DNA of 24,880 nt from Bdellovibrio sp. (GCA_019104905.1 JAHRXB010000316.1:1-24880); one strand, 5' to 3'; positions 1-7,732 are shown, counted from the stretch's first letter. The notes: a model not told the origin generated them from the sequence alone. Numbers and translations are program-made.

Positions 1-485
1 TTTGCTAGACTGTCGCAAACCCAAACGCCTTTCCCTGCCGCAAGACCGTCGGCTTTGACGACCAGTGGCTCTATAAAATCATGCTCTCGAACCGACTTTA
101 AAGCCCCCTCGGCAGAGTAAGCCACCATACACGAGGCTGTCGGAACTTGGGCGGCATTTAAAACACCTTTGCAAAAAAGCTTAGACGACTCCAGTTCTGC
201 GACATTCGGAGAAGGTGCAAAACAGTAAATCCCTTTTTCTTCCAAACGCTCTTTGAGGTCCGAAAGGATGAAGGCCTCGGGGCCAATCACGACTAAAGAA
301 ACTTTTTTCTCGAGACAAAACTTTTCAATGGTTTCAGGGCTTTCCACCGGCGCGCACATCAAGCCCGCCTCTTTCATGCCGGGATTCCCAGGACAGACCC
401 ATAAATCCGTCACCAAAGACGATTCCTTCAGCTTTTTTGCCAAGGCATGCTCACGTCCGCCTTTGCCAACAACCACAATATTCAT
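1..485 (-). CDS. purD: Phosphoribosylamine-glycine ligase (GAR synthetase), 3' end outside window
   Basis: PurD joins phosphoribosylamine and glycine with ATP to make GAR, the second step of purine synthesis, in the cytoplasm. About 161 N-terminal codons are present. The reading frame starts MNIVVVGKGGREHALAKKL, the typical N-terminal nucleotide-fold motif with GxGGREHAL. It contains CPGNPGM, a VVIGPEAF segment (family GPE.PL) and, near the window edge, the ATP-grasp stretch VVKADGLAAGKGV. The ATG overlaps the TGA of purC (ATGA, 482-485), so the two are probably translationally coupled, and purD is the last visible gene of the purF-purE-purC-purD operon. The catalytic ATP-grasp core and C-terminal domain lie outside the window, so completeness cannot be judged. 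Confidence 0.95.
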   Translation of the reverse strand, partial: MNIVVVGKGGREHALAKKLKESSLVTDLWVCPGNPGMKEAGLMCAPVESPETIEKFCLEKKVSLVVIGPEAFILSDLKERLEEKGIYCFAPSPNVAELESSKLFCKGVLNAAQVPTASCMVAYSAEGALKSVREHDFIEPLVVKADGLAAGKGVWVCDSLA

Positions 486-1516
486 AATGAGTTCCCTAAA
501 ACCTGCTGAGCCCTTTGATGCCACAGCTTCAACGTGACGGATTCGGCAAAAGGCTTCTTCCGTCCCACAACTCCGGCCACTTCGTTTGCCAAAGCCTGAT
601 AAAGCAACGAGCTGACTTCGATCTGTTCTTGAGAAAGAGATTTCGGATCTTCCTTGAGTTCCTCACGACAAATGGCTTTCCAGTTTTGTGTTTTTCTCTC
701 TTGCGCCAGTTCTTTGGCTTTTTTCACAGCCTCGTGCCAGGCGGTCTTTCCGTAAAGCTGGCGTAAAAATTCTTTTGAGAGAGGAAGACCTTCATAAGTG
801 AGGCGCAGTTCATCCGGCCCGATCGAGTCGACCAAGAGAAGCTGGCGCGCGCCTTGTGTTTCAGGACCAAAAGCAAACTCTACTTTGCCATCCCATAACT
901 TCACACCAAAAGAGGCAAAAAGTTTTTCAAGTTCTGTGGCGACTTCCTGAGTCTGGGTCCGCAGATTTGCTAGCTCCCCTTCTGACACGATATTCATCTC
1001 TGCAATTTCTTTGCGGGTCAGATATCGATCCGAGGTCTCAAGTTTGGTTGAAAACTCAACAAGAGGCGGAGTGAACGTCGTTTCTCCAGACGGCATCTGG
1101 CTTAATCCCAAATCAGCAAGATAAGTCGGGTTCTTTTTGAGACGCCCCTCTAAAGAGTTGCCTTGGCCCAAGTGTTTTCTAAAAATAACTTCCAACGGAA
1201 CAAGGCAATGGGTGGGACGATCTTGATAGGCTGAATAATCATACTGTCCCTCGATCCACTCGGGACGCAAGACGTTGACAGCTTGAACTTCAATCGAAGT
1301 CGCATCTAAAGATGAAATAAAATGAGAGGGGATTCCTTTTTTTCCAAGGTATTCAAAAAAGGAGGCCGCCATGGAGGCTAGAGCTTCCCCTTTATGAGGG
1401 ACCTCGTCGGGCATTTCTCCCCAATCAAAAATAGAATAACGATTGCTGTATTTAAAAACGAGATGATTTTCTTTTTTATAAAGATCTTTAACAGATCCTT
1501 TGTAAATTAGTTCCAT
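482..1516 (-). CDS. purC: SAICAR synthase (phosphoribosylaminoimidazole-succinocarboxamide synthase)
   Basis: PurC condenses CAIR with aspartate using ATP to give SAICAR. The 344-residue product has the family signature regions in order: the N-terminal YKGSVKDLY motif (family GK.KD.Y), SIFDWGEMPDE and HKGEAL (ATP site), PLEVIFRKHLGQGNSL (family PLE..vR....GS), EFSTKLETSDRYL (family E..tK...D), and VDSIGPDELRL (family DE..PD..R). It is longer than the usual 240 to 300 residues of bacterial PurC, the extra length being mainly in the C-terminal half. The gene overlaps the end of purE by 10 bases and the start of purD by 4, so it depends on operon transcription from upstream. No key motif appears to be missing. 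Confidence 0.92.
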   Translation of the reverse strand: MELIYKGSVKDLYKKENHLVFKYSNRYSIFDWGEMPDEVPHKGEALASMAASFFEYLGKKGIPSHFISSLDATSIEVQAVNVLRPEWIEGQYDYSAYQDRPTHCLVPLEVIFRKHLGQGNSLEGRLKKNPTYLADLGLSQMPSGETTFTPPLVEFSTKLETSDRYLTRKEIAEMNIVSEGELANLRTQTQEVATELEKLFASFGVKLWDGKVEFAFGPETQGARQLLLVDSIGPDELRLTYEGLPLSKEFLRQLYGKTAWHEAVKKAKELAQERKTQNWKAICREELKEDPKSLSQEQIEVSSLLYQALANEVAGVVGRKKPFAESVTLKLWHQRAQQVLGNSL

Positions 1517-2226
1517 GCGGTTTTCCCCATCTCAATAAGTTTTTTCCATTGCGCCACATAGTTACCAATATTGTTGGCGCCAACCCATGCGCCCCCGTGG
1601 CGAGCTTTGGCAAAAAAGTCCAAAGCCAGGTTGGAACTGGCCAGTTGTTCTTTTTCACATAAAAACAGATTCAAACCACTGACGTGAGGCAACTCCCAAG
1701 GGCTGACAATTTCCCCCAGACATTGGATCTCATTCACATCACACCATTCCACCTCAACACCACTTTGTGCTTTGATTTCTTCAAGAGCTTTCTGAATGGG
1801 CGAGTAGGACTCAAGATGACGATTCCAATGCAAGAGGATTTTGTCTTGAGGCAAGGCCTGCCACCGCAGCAGAAGATCCGCGATGCCCAAACTGTTTTCT
1901 TCTGTGACCGCCATCACGGGAACGCCCTTTGGCATTTGCACGATCGACAAAAAAGCATCCAGTCCCGCAAAGGCGCCGTTCACCGCAACCCCAAAGACCG
2001 GTTTTGTCGTGAGAGAGGCGACCACTCCAGGAAGATGGGCGGCCAATCCCGCGCCGGCAACAAAGACGTCGGCTCCACATTGAGCCACGACTTCATGCAC
2101 GCGATCCGGGTTGCGATGGGCCGAGGCGACTTCCATCTTGACCTCTCCGCATTTTTCAAGGGAACGACAAAGCGGCCCATAAACTCTTTCATCACTGGGA
2201 CTACCAAAAAGAACCTGAATTTTCAT
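1507..2226 (-). CDS. purE: PurE-type N5-CAIR mutase/AIR carboxylase with C-terminal extension
   Basis: PurE forms CAIR, either by N5-CAIR mutation (class I, needs PurK) or by direct AIR carboxylation (class II). The core is residues 1-150: GSPSDERV (family GS.SD), SAHRNPDR with the catalytic His37, AGAGLAAHLPGVVAS, VFGVAV, and the SIVQMPKGVPV segment. Bacterial class I enzymes are about 160 to 170 residues; this one has 239. The extra 80-90 residues (from about 150) match nothing I recognise; they contain WCDVNEIQCLGEIVSPWELP and end with KARHGGAWVGANNIGN plus a Trp-ending helix. Its ATG overlaps the purF TGA. No purK is in this cluster, so class I or class II chemistry cannot be assigned from this window. 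Confidence 0.88.
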   Translation of the reverse strand: MKIQVLFGSPSDERVYGPLCRSLEKCGEVKMEVASAHRNPDRVHEVVAQCGADVFVAGAGLAAHLPGVVASLTTKPVFGVAVNGAFAGLDAFLSIVQMPKGVPVMAVTEENSLGIADLLLRWQALPQDKILLHWNRHLESYSPIQKALEEIKAQSGVEVEWCDVNEIQCLGEIVSPWELPHVSGLNLFLCEKEQLASSNLALDFFAKARHGGAWVGANNIGNYVAQWKKLIEMGKTAWN

Positions 2227-3680
2227 AGAGGCACCTCACTCTTACCATCACCACCGATATTCACTTTTCGGGTCTGTAAAAAACTTTCGCTAGAGACCGG
2301 CACAGGATAGTCACCGTCAAGACAAGCACTGCACAGGCTTTCCAAGCCAAGGCCTTCCTTTAAGCGTTTCAAAGGCAAAAACACCAAGCCATCGACTTCT
2401 AAAATTTTTGCCACGTCCTCTTCAGTTTTCTGATAGGCGACCAAGGATTCACCCTCGGGAAAATCAATGCCGTAAAAGCAGGGATGACGAATCGGAGGAC
2501 AGGTGCTGGCAAGATAAACTTTCTCGGCCCCTGCCTCTCGTAATAAACGAATGATTCGCGCCGAGGTGGTTCCCCGCACAATACTGTCATCGACCAAAAG
2601 AATCTTTTTCCCGCGAATCTCACTTTGCACTGGAGACAATTTCAGATTCACCATCATCTTACGCAGCTCCGGTTGATTGACGATGAAGCTGCGTTGTACA
2701 TAACGGTTTTTAATAAGGACTTCGCGATACGGCTTTTCAAGAACCTCCGCCAAACGGCACGCGGCCGCACGAGAGGTGTCGGGAACGGGAGCCACCACAT
2801 CGACATCAAGACCTTTTGCTTTGACTTCTTCTGCTAAGATGCGACCGAGATTAAGGCGCACCTCATAAACGGGACGTCCATGCCATTCGGTTTCAGAACC
2901 GGCGAAATAGATCCATTCAAACATGCACGGACGCGCCTTTTTTTCGCTCAAAAGAAAGGAATGAAAATTCAAGTCTCGATCGACAAAGATCAACTCGCCC
3001 GGGCGCAGATCCCGCCAATACTCGTAGCCCAGACCAAAGAAGACTTGTTTTTCCGAAGCAAAACAGTAGCTGAACTTGTCGCCCTTCTTTTTTCTTCCGA
3101 TCAACAGGGGGCGAATGCCGTGTTTGTCACAGAAGGCGAAAATTCCTTGATCTGCTAAGATGCCGATCGCACTGTACGCTCCTTGGACGGTTCCGAGAAG
3201 CTCAGAGATCGAGGCGGCCAGGTTCTCTGGTAAATTTTGATTTTCTTTGCGCGAAGCCAAGCCCACGGCTGTCATATGCAAAAGAATTTCCAGATCATTC
3301 CGACTGAAAGTCCAACGTAATTTTCGCTTGCGAAGGTAGTCGACGACCTCGTCATAATTTGTGACGTTCCCGTTGTGAATCATGCCGATGCCGTAGGGAT
3401 AACTCAAAAACAGCGGCTGTAAGTCCTCTTTATCGACGGTTCCAATCGTCGAATAACGAGTGTGACCCAAGGCCATGGAGCCTTTCAGGCGCTGCTGACG
3501 GTCCACCGTAAAAACATCTTCCACAAGTCCCAAGTCTTTTTCCAGATGGAACTGCGAACGCTCAAAGTCATAACTTAAGATCCCCGCCGCATCCTGTCCC
3601 CGATGCTGGAGAGCAAAGAGAGCCGGATATAGTTTTTCGCCTGCGTTGTCTTCACCAATCAGACCGACGACTCCACACAT
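2223..3680 (-). CDS. purF: Amidophosphoribosyltransferase (glutamine PRPP amidotransferase)
   Basis: PurF makes phosphoribosylamine from PRPP and glutamine, the committed step of purine synthesis. The 485-residue protein begins MCGVVGLIG, so the Ntn-type nucleophile Cys2 is exposed by loss of Met alone, without the longer propeptide of the Bacillus enzyme. QHRGQDAAGI follows in the class II amidotransferase domain (about 1-240). The phosphoribosyltransferase half carries ILLVDDSIVRGTT, the PRPP loop. Cysteines in PCMFEWIYFA, RHPCFYGID and LCSACLDGDYP sit where the Bacillus-type enzyme binds a 4Fe-4S cluster, so this is probably the Fe-S, oxygen-sensitive type. An AAGGGAG SD precedes the start, directly after a terminator hairpin. 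It is first in the operon. Confidence 0.96.
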   Translation of the reverse strand: MCGVVGLIGEDNAGEKLYPALFALQHRGQDAAGILSYDFERSQFHLEKDLGLVEDVFTVDRQQRLKGSMALGHTRYSTIGTVDKEDLQPLFLSYPYGIGMIHNGNVTNYDEVVDYLRKRKLRWTFSRNDLEILLHMTAVGLASRKENQNLPENLAASISELLGTVQGAYSAIGILADQGIFAFCDKHGIRPLLIGRKKKGDKFSYCFASEKQVFFGLGYEYWRDLRPGELIFVDRDLNFHSFLLSEKKARPCMFEWIYFAGSETEWHGRPVYEVRLNLGRILAEEVKAKGLDVDVVAPVPDTSRAAACRLAEVLEKPYREVLIKNRYVQRSFIVNQPELRKMMVNLKLSPVQSEIRGKKILLVDDSIVRGTTSARIIRLLREAGAEKVYLASTCPPIRHPCFYGIDFPEGESLVAYQKTEEDVAKILEVDGLVFLPLKRLKEGLGLESLCSACLDGDYPVPVSSESFLQTRKVNIGGDGKSEVPL

Positions 3681-3702
3681 TCAAAGGACTCCCTTAAAAA
3701 AC

Positions 3703-3731
3703 AAAAACGGCGTCATTGAGACGCCGTTTTT
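3703..3731 (-). terminator. Intrinsic terminator/attenuator ahead of purF
   Basis: A perfect 12-bp stem (arms 3703-3714 and 3720-3731, five-base loop) is followed on the minus strand by TTTTTGTTTTTT. It ends about 20 bases before the purF ATG and just ahead of its SD. Full termination here would silence the operon, so it reads as an attenuator controlled by the RNA upstream. Confidence 0.8.
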
Positions 3732-3900
3732 CATATTGATATTCAAATTTTTTAGACACTTCGGGTTTGCGGACACACGGAGGGTATGAAGTCGGGATTT
3801 TTCCCCCGGACTGCCACCCGACGAAGGGGGCCTGAAAAGCGATTTATCTTTGAAGAACAGTCGCTGAGCCATACTCTCTCTTTAATAACTTTGTTTGGTT
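3732..3900 (-). promoter_or_regulatory. Structured 5' leader of the pur operon, possible riboswitch
   Basis: On the minus strand the RNA can form AGCGA/TCGCT (3866-3862 with 3843-3839, inner TCTT/AAGA helix). It is followed by a possible H-type pseudoknot: CCCCC (3830-3826) with GGGGG (3807-3803), interleaved with GTCGGG (3822-3817) and CCCGAC (3796-3791), with an A-rich AAAAAT linker between. ACTTC (3792-3788) can alternatively pair with GAAGT (3762-3758). I do not see the purine, ZTP, PRPP/ykkC or guanidine consensus. A TTGACC -35-like box lies at 3935-3930, with only a weak -10. A 63-codon frame starting at 3872 and ending TGA-ATG at purF could be a leader peptide, but its composition is unconvincing. 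Confidence 0.5.
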
Positions 3901-3985
3901 TTCCAAAGCTATCGACGATGACAGAGTTTGGTCAAGAGCCCTAACACAATCCTGACAATTCAACACGGGCTGGCGGGAACCCCTT

Positions 3986-4450
3986 CTAATACCCAGCCGG
4001 AGTCGCCGCCGACATCACCTTTTGCATCATCGGATTGACCAGAAAATCGCTTAAAATCCATTTAGGACTAGGCTCCTTCTTGAGGATATCAATCAAGAGC
4101 AGGATCAGATCCTCGCTGGTCACGATTCCCTCGATCTCATTGTCATTGGTCACTAAAAAGGCCGACATCTTTCGTTCGACCATGGCAGAGGCCACCACTA
4201 ACATCGGAGTATTGATATCGAAAGAAAGAATGGGCGAGCTCATGAGTTCGTATACGGGTTTGTCTGGATGAGGACTTCTGAGAAGATCTCGATCCGAAAG
4301 CATCCCCAGAACCAACTCCCCTTGCTCGTCAACGACAGGAAGATGGCGAATCAGTTGATTCCGCATAATGGCTTGCGCTTCGTGAGCCTTCACGTTTCGT
4401 TTTACGGTGACAACTCTATGGGTCATATTATTGGTCAATAATGGTTTCAT
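3986..4450 (-). CDS. Twin CBS-domain protein
   Basis: This is a 154-residue cytoplasmic protein made almost entirely of a Bateman pair. CBS1 (about 5-60) contains NMTHRVVTVKRNVKAHEA and RHLPVVDEQGELVLGMLSDRDLL; CBS2 (about 68-125) contains MSSPILSFDINTPMLVVASAM and IEGIVTSEDLILLLI. CBS pairs bind adenine nucleotides and act as regulatory modules, but the ligand here is unknown. The C-terminal 30 residues are outside the domains. A strong SD (GGGGAGG) lies seven bases ahead of the ATG. It follows the antiporter gene on the same strand after 74 bases, so it may sense nucleotide or energy state for that transporter; this link is inference from position. Confidence 0.85.
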   Translation of the reverse strand: MKPLLTNNMTHRVVTVKRNVKAHEAQAIMRNQLIRHLPVVDEQGELVLGMLSDRDLLRSPHPDKPVYELMSSPILSFDINTPMLVVASAMVERKMSAFLVTNDNEIEGIVTSEDLILLLIDILKKEPSPKWILSDFLVNPMMQKVMSAATPAGY

Positions 4451-4524
4451 GAATACCTCCCCATGTCTGCTTTATATCACCCGTCTTTGCAGGCAACTAT
4501 GACCGGGGTCACACTCTGACGAGT

Positions 4525-5364
4525 TCAACGGCGAAGGGCTGGGGCCGCCATCACCGAGGTCGAAATACCGACGACCACAAGAGCCGCAAACATATTCCCG
4601 TCAATCAATCCCGACTGATATGCATAGTGAGCCGCTAAAACCTCCATGGCCCCACGAGCATTTAAAAGAGCCGCCAAATTCCAAGCCTCTTTGAAGGACA
4701 CCTTTGAAAAACGAGAGAATATATAGACTCCCAACGACTTGCTGATGATTGCAATTAAGAAGGTCTCCACAAAGACCGCCCAGGAGAACAGGGATACAAT
4801 ATCAATCTTCCAACCCAGTCCGACAAAAAACAACGGAGCTAAAACCCACATCTGCAAACTCATGATTTGGTCTGGAAGGCGAAGTTCACGGATTTTTCCA
4901 ATAAATAGTCCAAGAAAAAAAGCCAGAACAATCCAATGACTTAAAATCCAGGAAGAGAGCCTCTGTTCCGGCAGAAGAAAGGCAAAGACCACCCAGGCAA
5001 CGATGTCACAAAGACTGGCCAGTGTGATGGCTCGTCTTGCCAAGGCAGTATCGTAGAGCTTCTTTTCTTTAAGAATCTGAATCGCCACAGGCAACGCCGA
5101 CAAGCCGAGTGCGATCGCCATAAAAAGGTTGTGGTTGAAATATAAATACCCTGCAACGAAAGGAACTCCGAACGCGCCAAGAAAGTTCCACAAGTAAAAG
5201 CGTCGATCTTTCCACAGGTCTAAAAACTTAAGTTCCCATCCCGCGAAAAAAAGAAAAATACCGCCTGCGATTTGCGCCAGTGTTGAAAACCAGGAAGGTT
5301 GTGGAAAATTGCTTATCGATGGCCCCAACAATAAACCCAAAACCAGCCACCCCACAAACTTCAT
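4525..5364 (-). CDS. Kef/CPA2-type cation:proton antiporter-like membrane protein, short
   Basis: The 279-residue inner-membrane protein has about eight to ten hydrophobic segments. Family motifs seen are GWLVLGLLLGPS near the N-terminus, IAGGIFLFFAGWELKF (family EIGv.lLLF..GLE), ALGLSALPVAIQIL, ARRAITLASLCDIVAWVV (family DI.ai), and NARGAMEVLAAHYAYQSGLI near the C-terminus. CPA2 proteins are usually 380 residues or more, with a first TM helix before the GxLLGP motif and often a RCK tail. Both are absent here; the ATG falls right at the second helix. Directly upstream, in the same frame, lie a Leu codon and the stop of the neighbouring two-TM gene. It could be a reduced transporter, or the downstream part of a split one. 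Confidence 0.75.
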   Translation of the reverse strand: MKFVGWLVLGLLLGPSISNFPQPSWFSTLAQIAGGIFLFFAGWELKFLDLWKDRRFYLWNFLGAFGVPFVAGYLYFNHNLFMAIALGLSALPVAIQILKEKKLYDTALARRAITLASLCDIVAWVVFAFLLPEQRLSSWILSHWIVLAFFLGLFIGKIRELRLPDQIMSLQMWVLAPLFFVGLGWKIDIVSLFSWAVFVETFLIAIISKSLGVYIFSRFSKVSFKEAWNLAALLNARGAMEVLAAHYAYQSGLIDGNMFAALVVVGISTSVMAAPALRR

Positions 5365-5367
5365 AAG

Positions 5368-5883
5368 TTAGGAGCCTTTTTTCTTTCGAGACTTACGAAT
5401 CGCAAACCAGGCTAAAGAAACAAACGAAAAAAGAATCGCAAGAACCACATAGACCTTGCCCTCCGTCGTATCCTCTTGCGCTGATTTAATTCCGAAATAA
5501 AAGACTGCCGTCTTTGTGATAAAAACTGTTTGCAACAATGCCCAGATATAAGAAAAGAGCTCCCAAAAGATCTTGTCGCTTTCGGTCTGAACCTTCTTTT
5601 CCTTTTTTTGCAGACGTTTTTCACCCCAGCAATCTTTATGGAAATCCCGAACCACCTCGATCCAGGCTTTTTGAAAATCCTCAAAGGATTCGCCTTTAGA
5701 AAAACTCGCCAATTTTTCCATTCCAACCTGTCGAAAATGTTTCACGGACTCTCGACTCCAGTTGCCCCCGGCACTCTTCCACAGGTCTTGAGCAATGTTC
5801 GACTCAAGCTGAACAAGAAAACGCTCCCCCTCTGGGGAAAGGCTGCGGTGTTGCTTAAATTCGGTGACCAAGGATTCAGACAT
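5368..5883 (-). CDS. Uncharacterised protein with two C-terminal TM segments
   Basis: I recognise no family. The start chosen is the ATG at 5883 (MSESLVTEFKQHRSL), because AAAGGG lies just ahead; the longer frame reaching 5967 would run into the divergent promoter region and lacks an SD. The 171-residue protein has a soluble, charged N-terminal part of about 110 residues, rich in Trp, Lys and Glu. Two hydrophobic segments follow (around WALLQTVFITKTAVFYFGI and VVLAILFSFVSLAWFAI), then a basic tail RKSRKKKGS. The stop is in frame with, and one codon before, the antiporter ATG. The pair is therefore at least co-transcribed, and the last TM may stand in for the missing first helix of the antiporter (inference). 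Confidence 0.7.
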   Translation of the reverse strand: MSESLVTEFKQHRSLSPEGERFLVQLESNIAQDLWKSAGGNWSRESVKHFRQVGMEKLASFSKGESFEDFQKAWIEVVRDFHKDCWGEKRLQKKEKKVQTESDKIFWELFSYIWALLQTVFITKTAVFYFGIKSAQEDTTEGKVYVVLAILFSFVSLAWFAIRKSRKKKGS

Positions 5884-6010
5884 AGACCCTTTTTCTACCC
5901 CAGAACATTCTGACTGACAACAAAGGGGGACCCTCAACACGGCCCATGAGTGCATTTTTGCTCTCAAAAAAAGCCTTTACTCCTATTTTGATCCCTGTTT
6001 TCATTTTGTT

Positions 6011-6856
6011 ATGACACAAACCGTGAAGACGCCCGATCTATTCACCTATCTCAATGTCAACCAATACCTTGAAGACCTCTACGCCTACCGAAAGAAGAAA
6101 GATCGGTCCTTTTCTTATGAAGTCTGGGCCCAGGAGTTGGAGTTTACGAACCGCTCTTTTCTGCGCCAAATAGTTATTGGCAGACGCTCTCTCACGGAAA
6201 AAACGATCAAGATTATTTGTGATAAAATGGCTTTCTCGACGGCCGAGCGCGAGTACTTCCACCTTTTAGTCCTCTACTCGAAAAGTAAAACCCAAGAACA
6301 AAGAAATCTGTATGGTCGAAAGCTCTTGCACCTGATTAAATCCGACTATCCTCAAACTGAAGTTCAAAATTACTACGAATTTCTATCCACTCCTTTTTTA
6401 CCTCGCCTGCAGACATTGCTCAGCTTTGAAGACATCGAAAAAAGCACCGCAAATCTCTCGACCCTTTTAGGCACGACTCCTCATAAAACCGAATCCGCCC
6501 TGCAGTTACTTGAGAAAATCAAAATGGCCCAATCTGAAGTCAATACGAACGGACTGCGCGAGTGGAAAAGCCTACAAAGAGCTTTTAAGATTCCCGACAA
6601 AATAGGTGATGACGCCCTCTTGGGTTATCATGAACTGAGCCTCAAGGAAGCGATTCAAGCCCAAAATCTCCCCCCTGAGCAACGAAGATACAAGAGTCTT
6701 CTTCTTCCACTAAGCCCTCAAGAGTTTGAAGAATTTGTTGAAGAACTGCAGGTTTTCATCAAGCAGGCGTTGAAAAGATACGACGTGGATGAACTTCATT
6801 CTCGCCGACTTCATCAGATCAACTTCAACATCCACGCTGTCTCTAAAGAAGCGTGA
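6011..6856 (+). CDS. TIGR02147-family protein (HTH-like, Bdellovibrio/Fibrobacter type)
   Basis: The 281-residue protein matches the TIGR02147 pattern. An N-terminal LFTYLNVNQYLEDLYAYRK region is followed by FSYEVWAQELEFTNRSFLRQIVIGRRSLT, which looks like a helix-turn-helix, and then by FSTAEREYFHLLVLYSKSKT. The family occurs in many copies in Bdellovibrio and Fibrobacter genomes and is thought to be regulatory, though its function is not established. The C-terminal part (about 110-281) is helical and ends with LPLSPQEFEEFVEELQVFIK, also typical. No SD precedes the ATG; a TTTACT/TTCATT promoter pair (5976-6005) would start transcription next to it, so the mRNA may be leaderless. The next gene downstream encodes a secreted protein. 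Confidence 0.8.
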   Translation: MTQTVKTPDLFTYLNVNQYLEDLYAYRKKKDRSFSYEVWAQELEFTNRSFLRQIVIGRRSLTEKTIKIICDKMAFSTAEREYFHLLVLYSKSKTQEQRNLYGRKLLHLIKSDYPQTEVQNYYEFLSTPFLPRLQTLLSFEDIEKSTANLSTLLGTTPHKTESALQLLEKIKMAQSEVNTNGLREWKSLQRAFKIPDKIGDDALLGYHELSLKEAIQAQNLPPEQRRYKSLLLPLSPQEFEEFVEELQVFIKQALKRYDVDELHSRRLHQINFNIHAVSKEA

Positions 6857-7076
6857 GTGTGGTCATTTTTTTCCGCGCCCACAATCTGCTCTCAAAACTC
6901 CGTTGAGACCTCCAAACGCGGCCTCTGTCTAAGTCCTCTACAATCTCTGTGGGGAAGAGTTTGTTTATACCCATGGCATAGCCCTTGCTCTCCCTGTCCT
7001 CATTAACATTTAAGCTTCCGTTTCACCCAGTGGGAAACGCGCTCTTAAAGAGACCTAACTATCTAATGAGGATTAT
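6857..7076 (+). promoter_or_regulatory. Intergenic region ahead of secreted-protein gene
   Basis: 220 bases without a gene. A TTGCTC (about 6988) followed at 17 bases by an ATTTAA-type box is a weak promoter candidate. The CGTTTC...GAAACG inverted repeat near 7019-7039 and a CTCTTAAAGAG palindrome near 7042-7052 lie in the probable leader. The SD for the next gene is TGAGGA. Confidence 0.3.
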
Positions 7077-7649
7077 ATGAAAAAAAATATCGTAGCATCT
7101 CTTCTGGTGTCTTCAGTTCTGGGAGCCTCCCTTTCCGCTTCTGCTGGTACTGGCCAAATTGGCTCAGGTGCCGTTGAAGTAAAAACCTGTGCAATTCAGC
7201 TTGCCGACTATGTCGGCTATCTCCCCCCGGCTCCGGTTTTGAAATTATTGAGCGAGAAGGGCTATTACCCCGTCAGGAAGTCCAACCTAGAAAGCCTGGT
7301 CCTGGATATCGAAAGTGCCGGTGAGATCTTTACGGGATACAAATATAGCAACCTGGCAGAGCAGTTCCTCAAAACCTATGCGCCTGTCTACTCTTTGAAT
7401 CTCTATGGTGAAGAGAGAATCGGAGACTTCAACTCGACCGTAAAATACGCGTCCGTTAAACAGTCTAACAGCGAGGCTATCGCTGGGAAAGACAGAATCT
7501 ATGACGAGTATCTGACATTAAACCCCGAAACTTTCCTGAATATGATTCGCCAGCTTCCAAACTGCAAAAATAACATTTTGGTCCCTGTTGTCGCCAACGA
7601 ACGTGGCGGCTCACATGGCGAAGGTGTTGACTGGACTAAAATGCCTTAA
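7077..7649 (+). CDS. Secreted protein of unknown function
   Basis: No family recognised. The 190-residue product has a clear Sec signal peptide (MKKNIVASLLVSSVLGASLSASA, cleavage after ASA at about residue 23). The mature protein is soluble and mixed alpha/beta in character, with one Cys near residue 38 (VKTCAIQL) and one near the C-terminus (LPNCKNN), which could form a disulfide in the periplasm or outside. A segment rich in Tyr and Glu (DRIYDEYLTLNPETFLNMIR) precedes the second Cys. The SD TGAGGA sits nine bases ahead of the ATG. A GC-rich hairpin follows the gene, so it is probably a single-gene unit, perhaps under the TIGR02147 protein encoded upstream (inference). Confidence 0.75.
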   Translation: MKKNIVASLLVSSVLGASLSASAGTGQIGSGAVEVKTCAIQLADYVGYLPPAPVLKLLSEKGYYPVRKSNLESLVLDIESAGEIFTGYKYSNLAEQFLKTYAPVYSLNLYGEERIGDFNSTVKYASVKQSNSEAIAGKDRIYDEYLTLNPETFLNMIRQLPNCKNNILVPVVANERGGSHGEGVDWTKMP

Positions 7650-7674
7650 AATTAAACCCCTCCTGGGATTGTAT

Positions 7675-7697
7675 AAGGGCTGCACTACGCAGCCCTT
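7675..7697 (+). terminator. Hairpin terminator after secreted-protein gene
   Basis: AAGGGCTGC/GCAGCCCTT form a perfect 9-bp stem with loop ACTAC, 25 bases after the stop codon. The following TGCATTTGT is a poor U-tract, so termination may be partial. Confidence 0.6.
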
Positions 7698-7702
7698 TGC
7701 AT

Positions 7703-7732
7703 TTGTAGCAGAACACCAGCCCGGTCTAAAAT
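7703..7732 (+). promoter_or_regulatory. Sigma-70-like promoter candidate for the DUF1566-like gene
   Basis: TTGTAG (7703-7708) and TAAAAT (7727-7732) with an 18-base spacer lie just after the preceding terminator and about 60 bases ahead of the next start codon. Confidence 0.45.

Noticed and set aside
1684..2310. 208-codon plus-strand frame opposite purE
   Set aside because: Antisense shadow of purE/purF; no SD, biased composition, no recognisable domain.
3681..3872. 63-codon frame before purF as a real gene
   Set aside because: It has a GAGAG SD and ends TGA-ATG at purF, but it runs through the terminator hairpin and its sequence does not look protein-like. Kept only as a possible leader frame.
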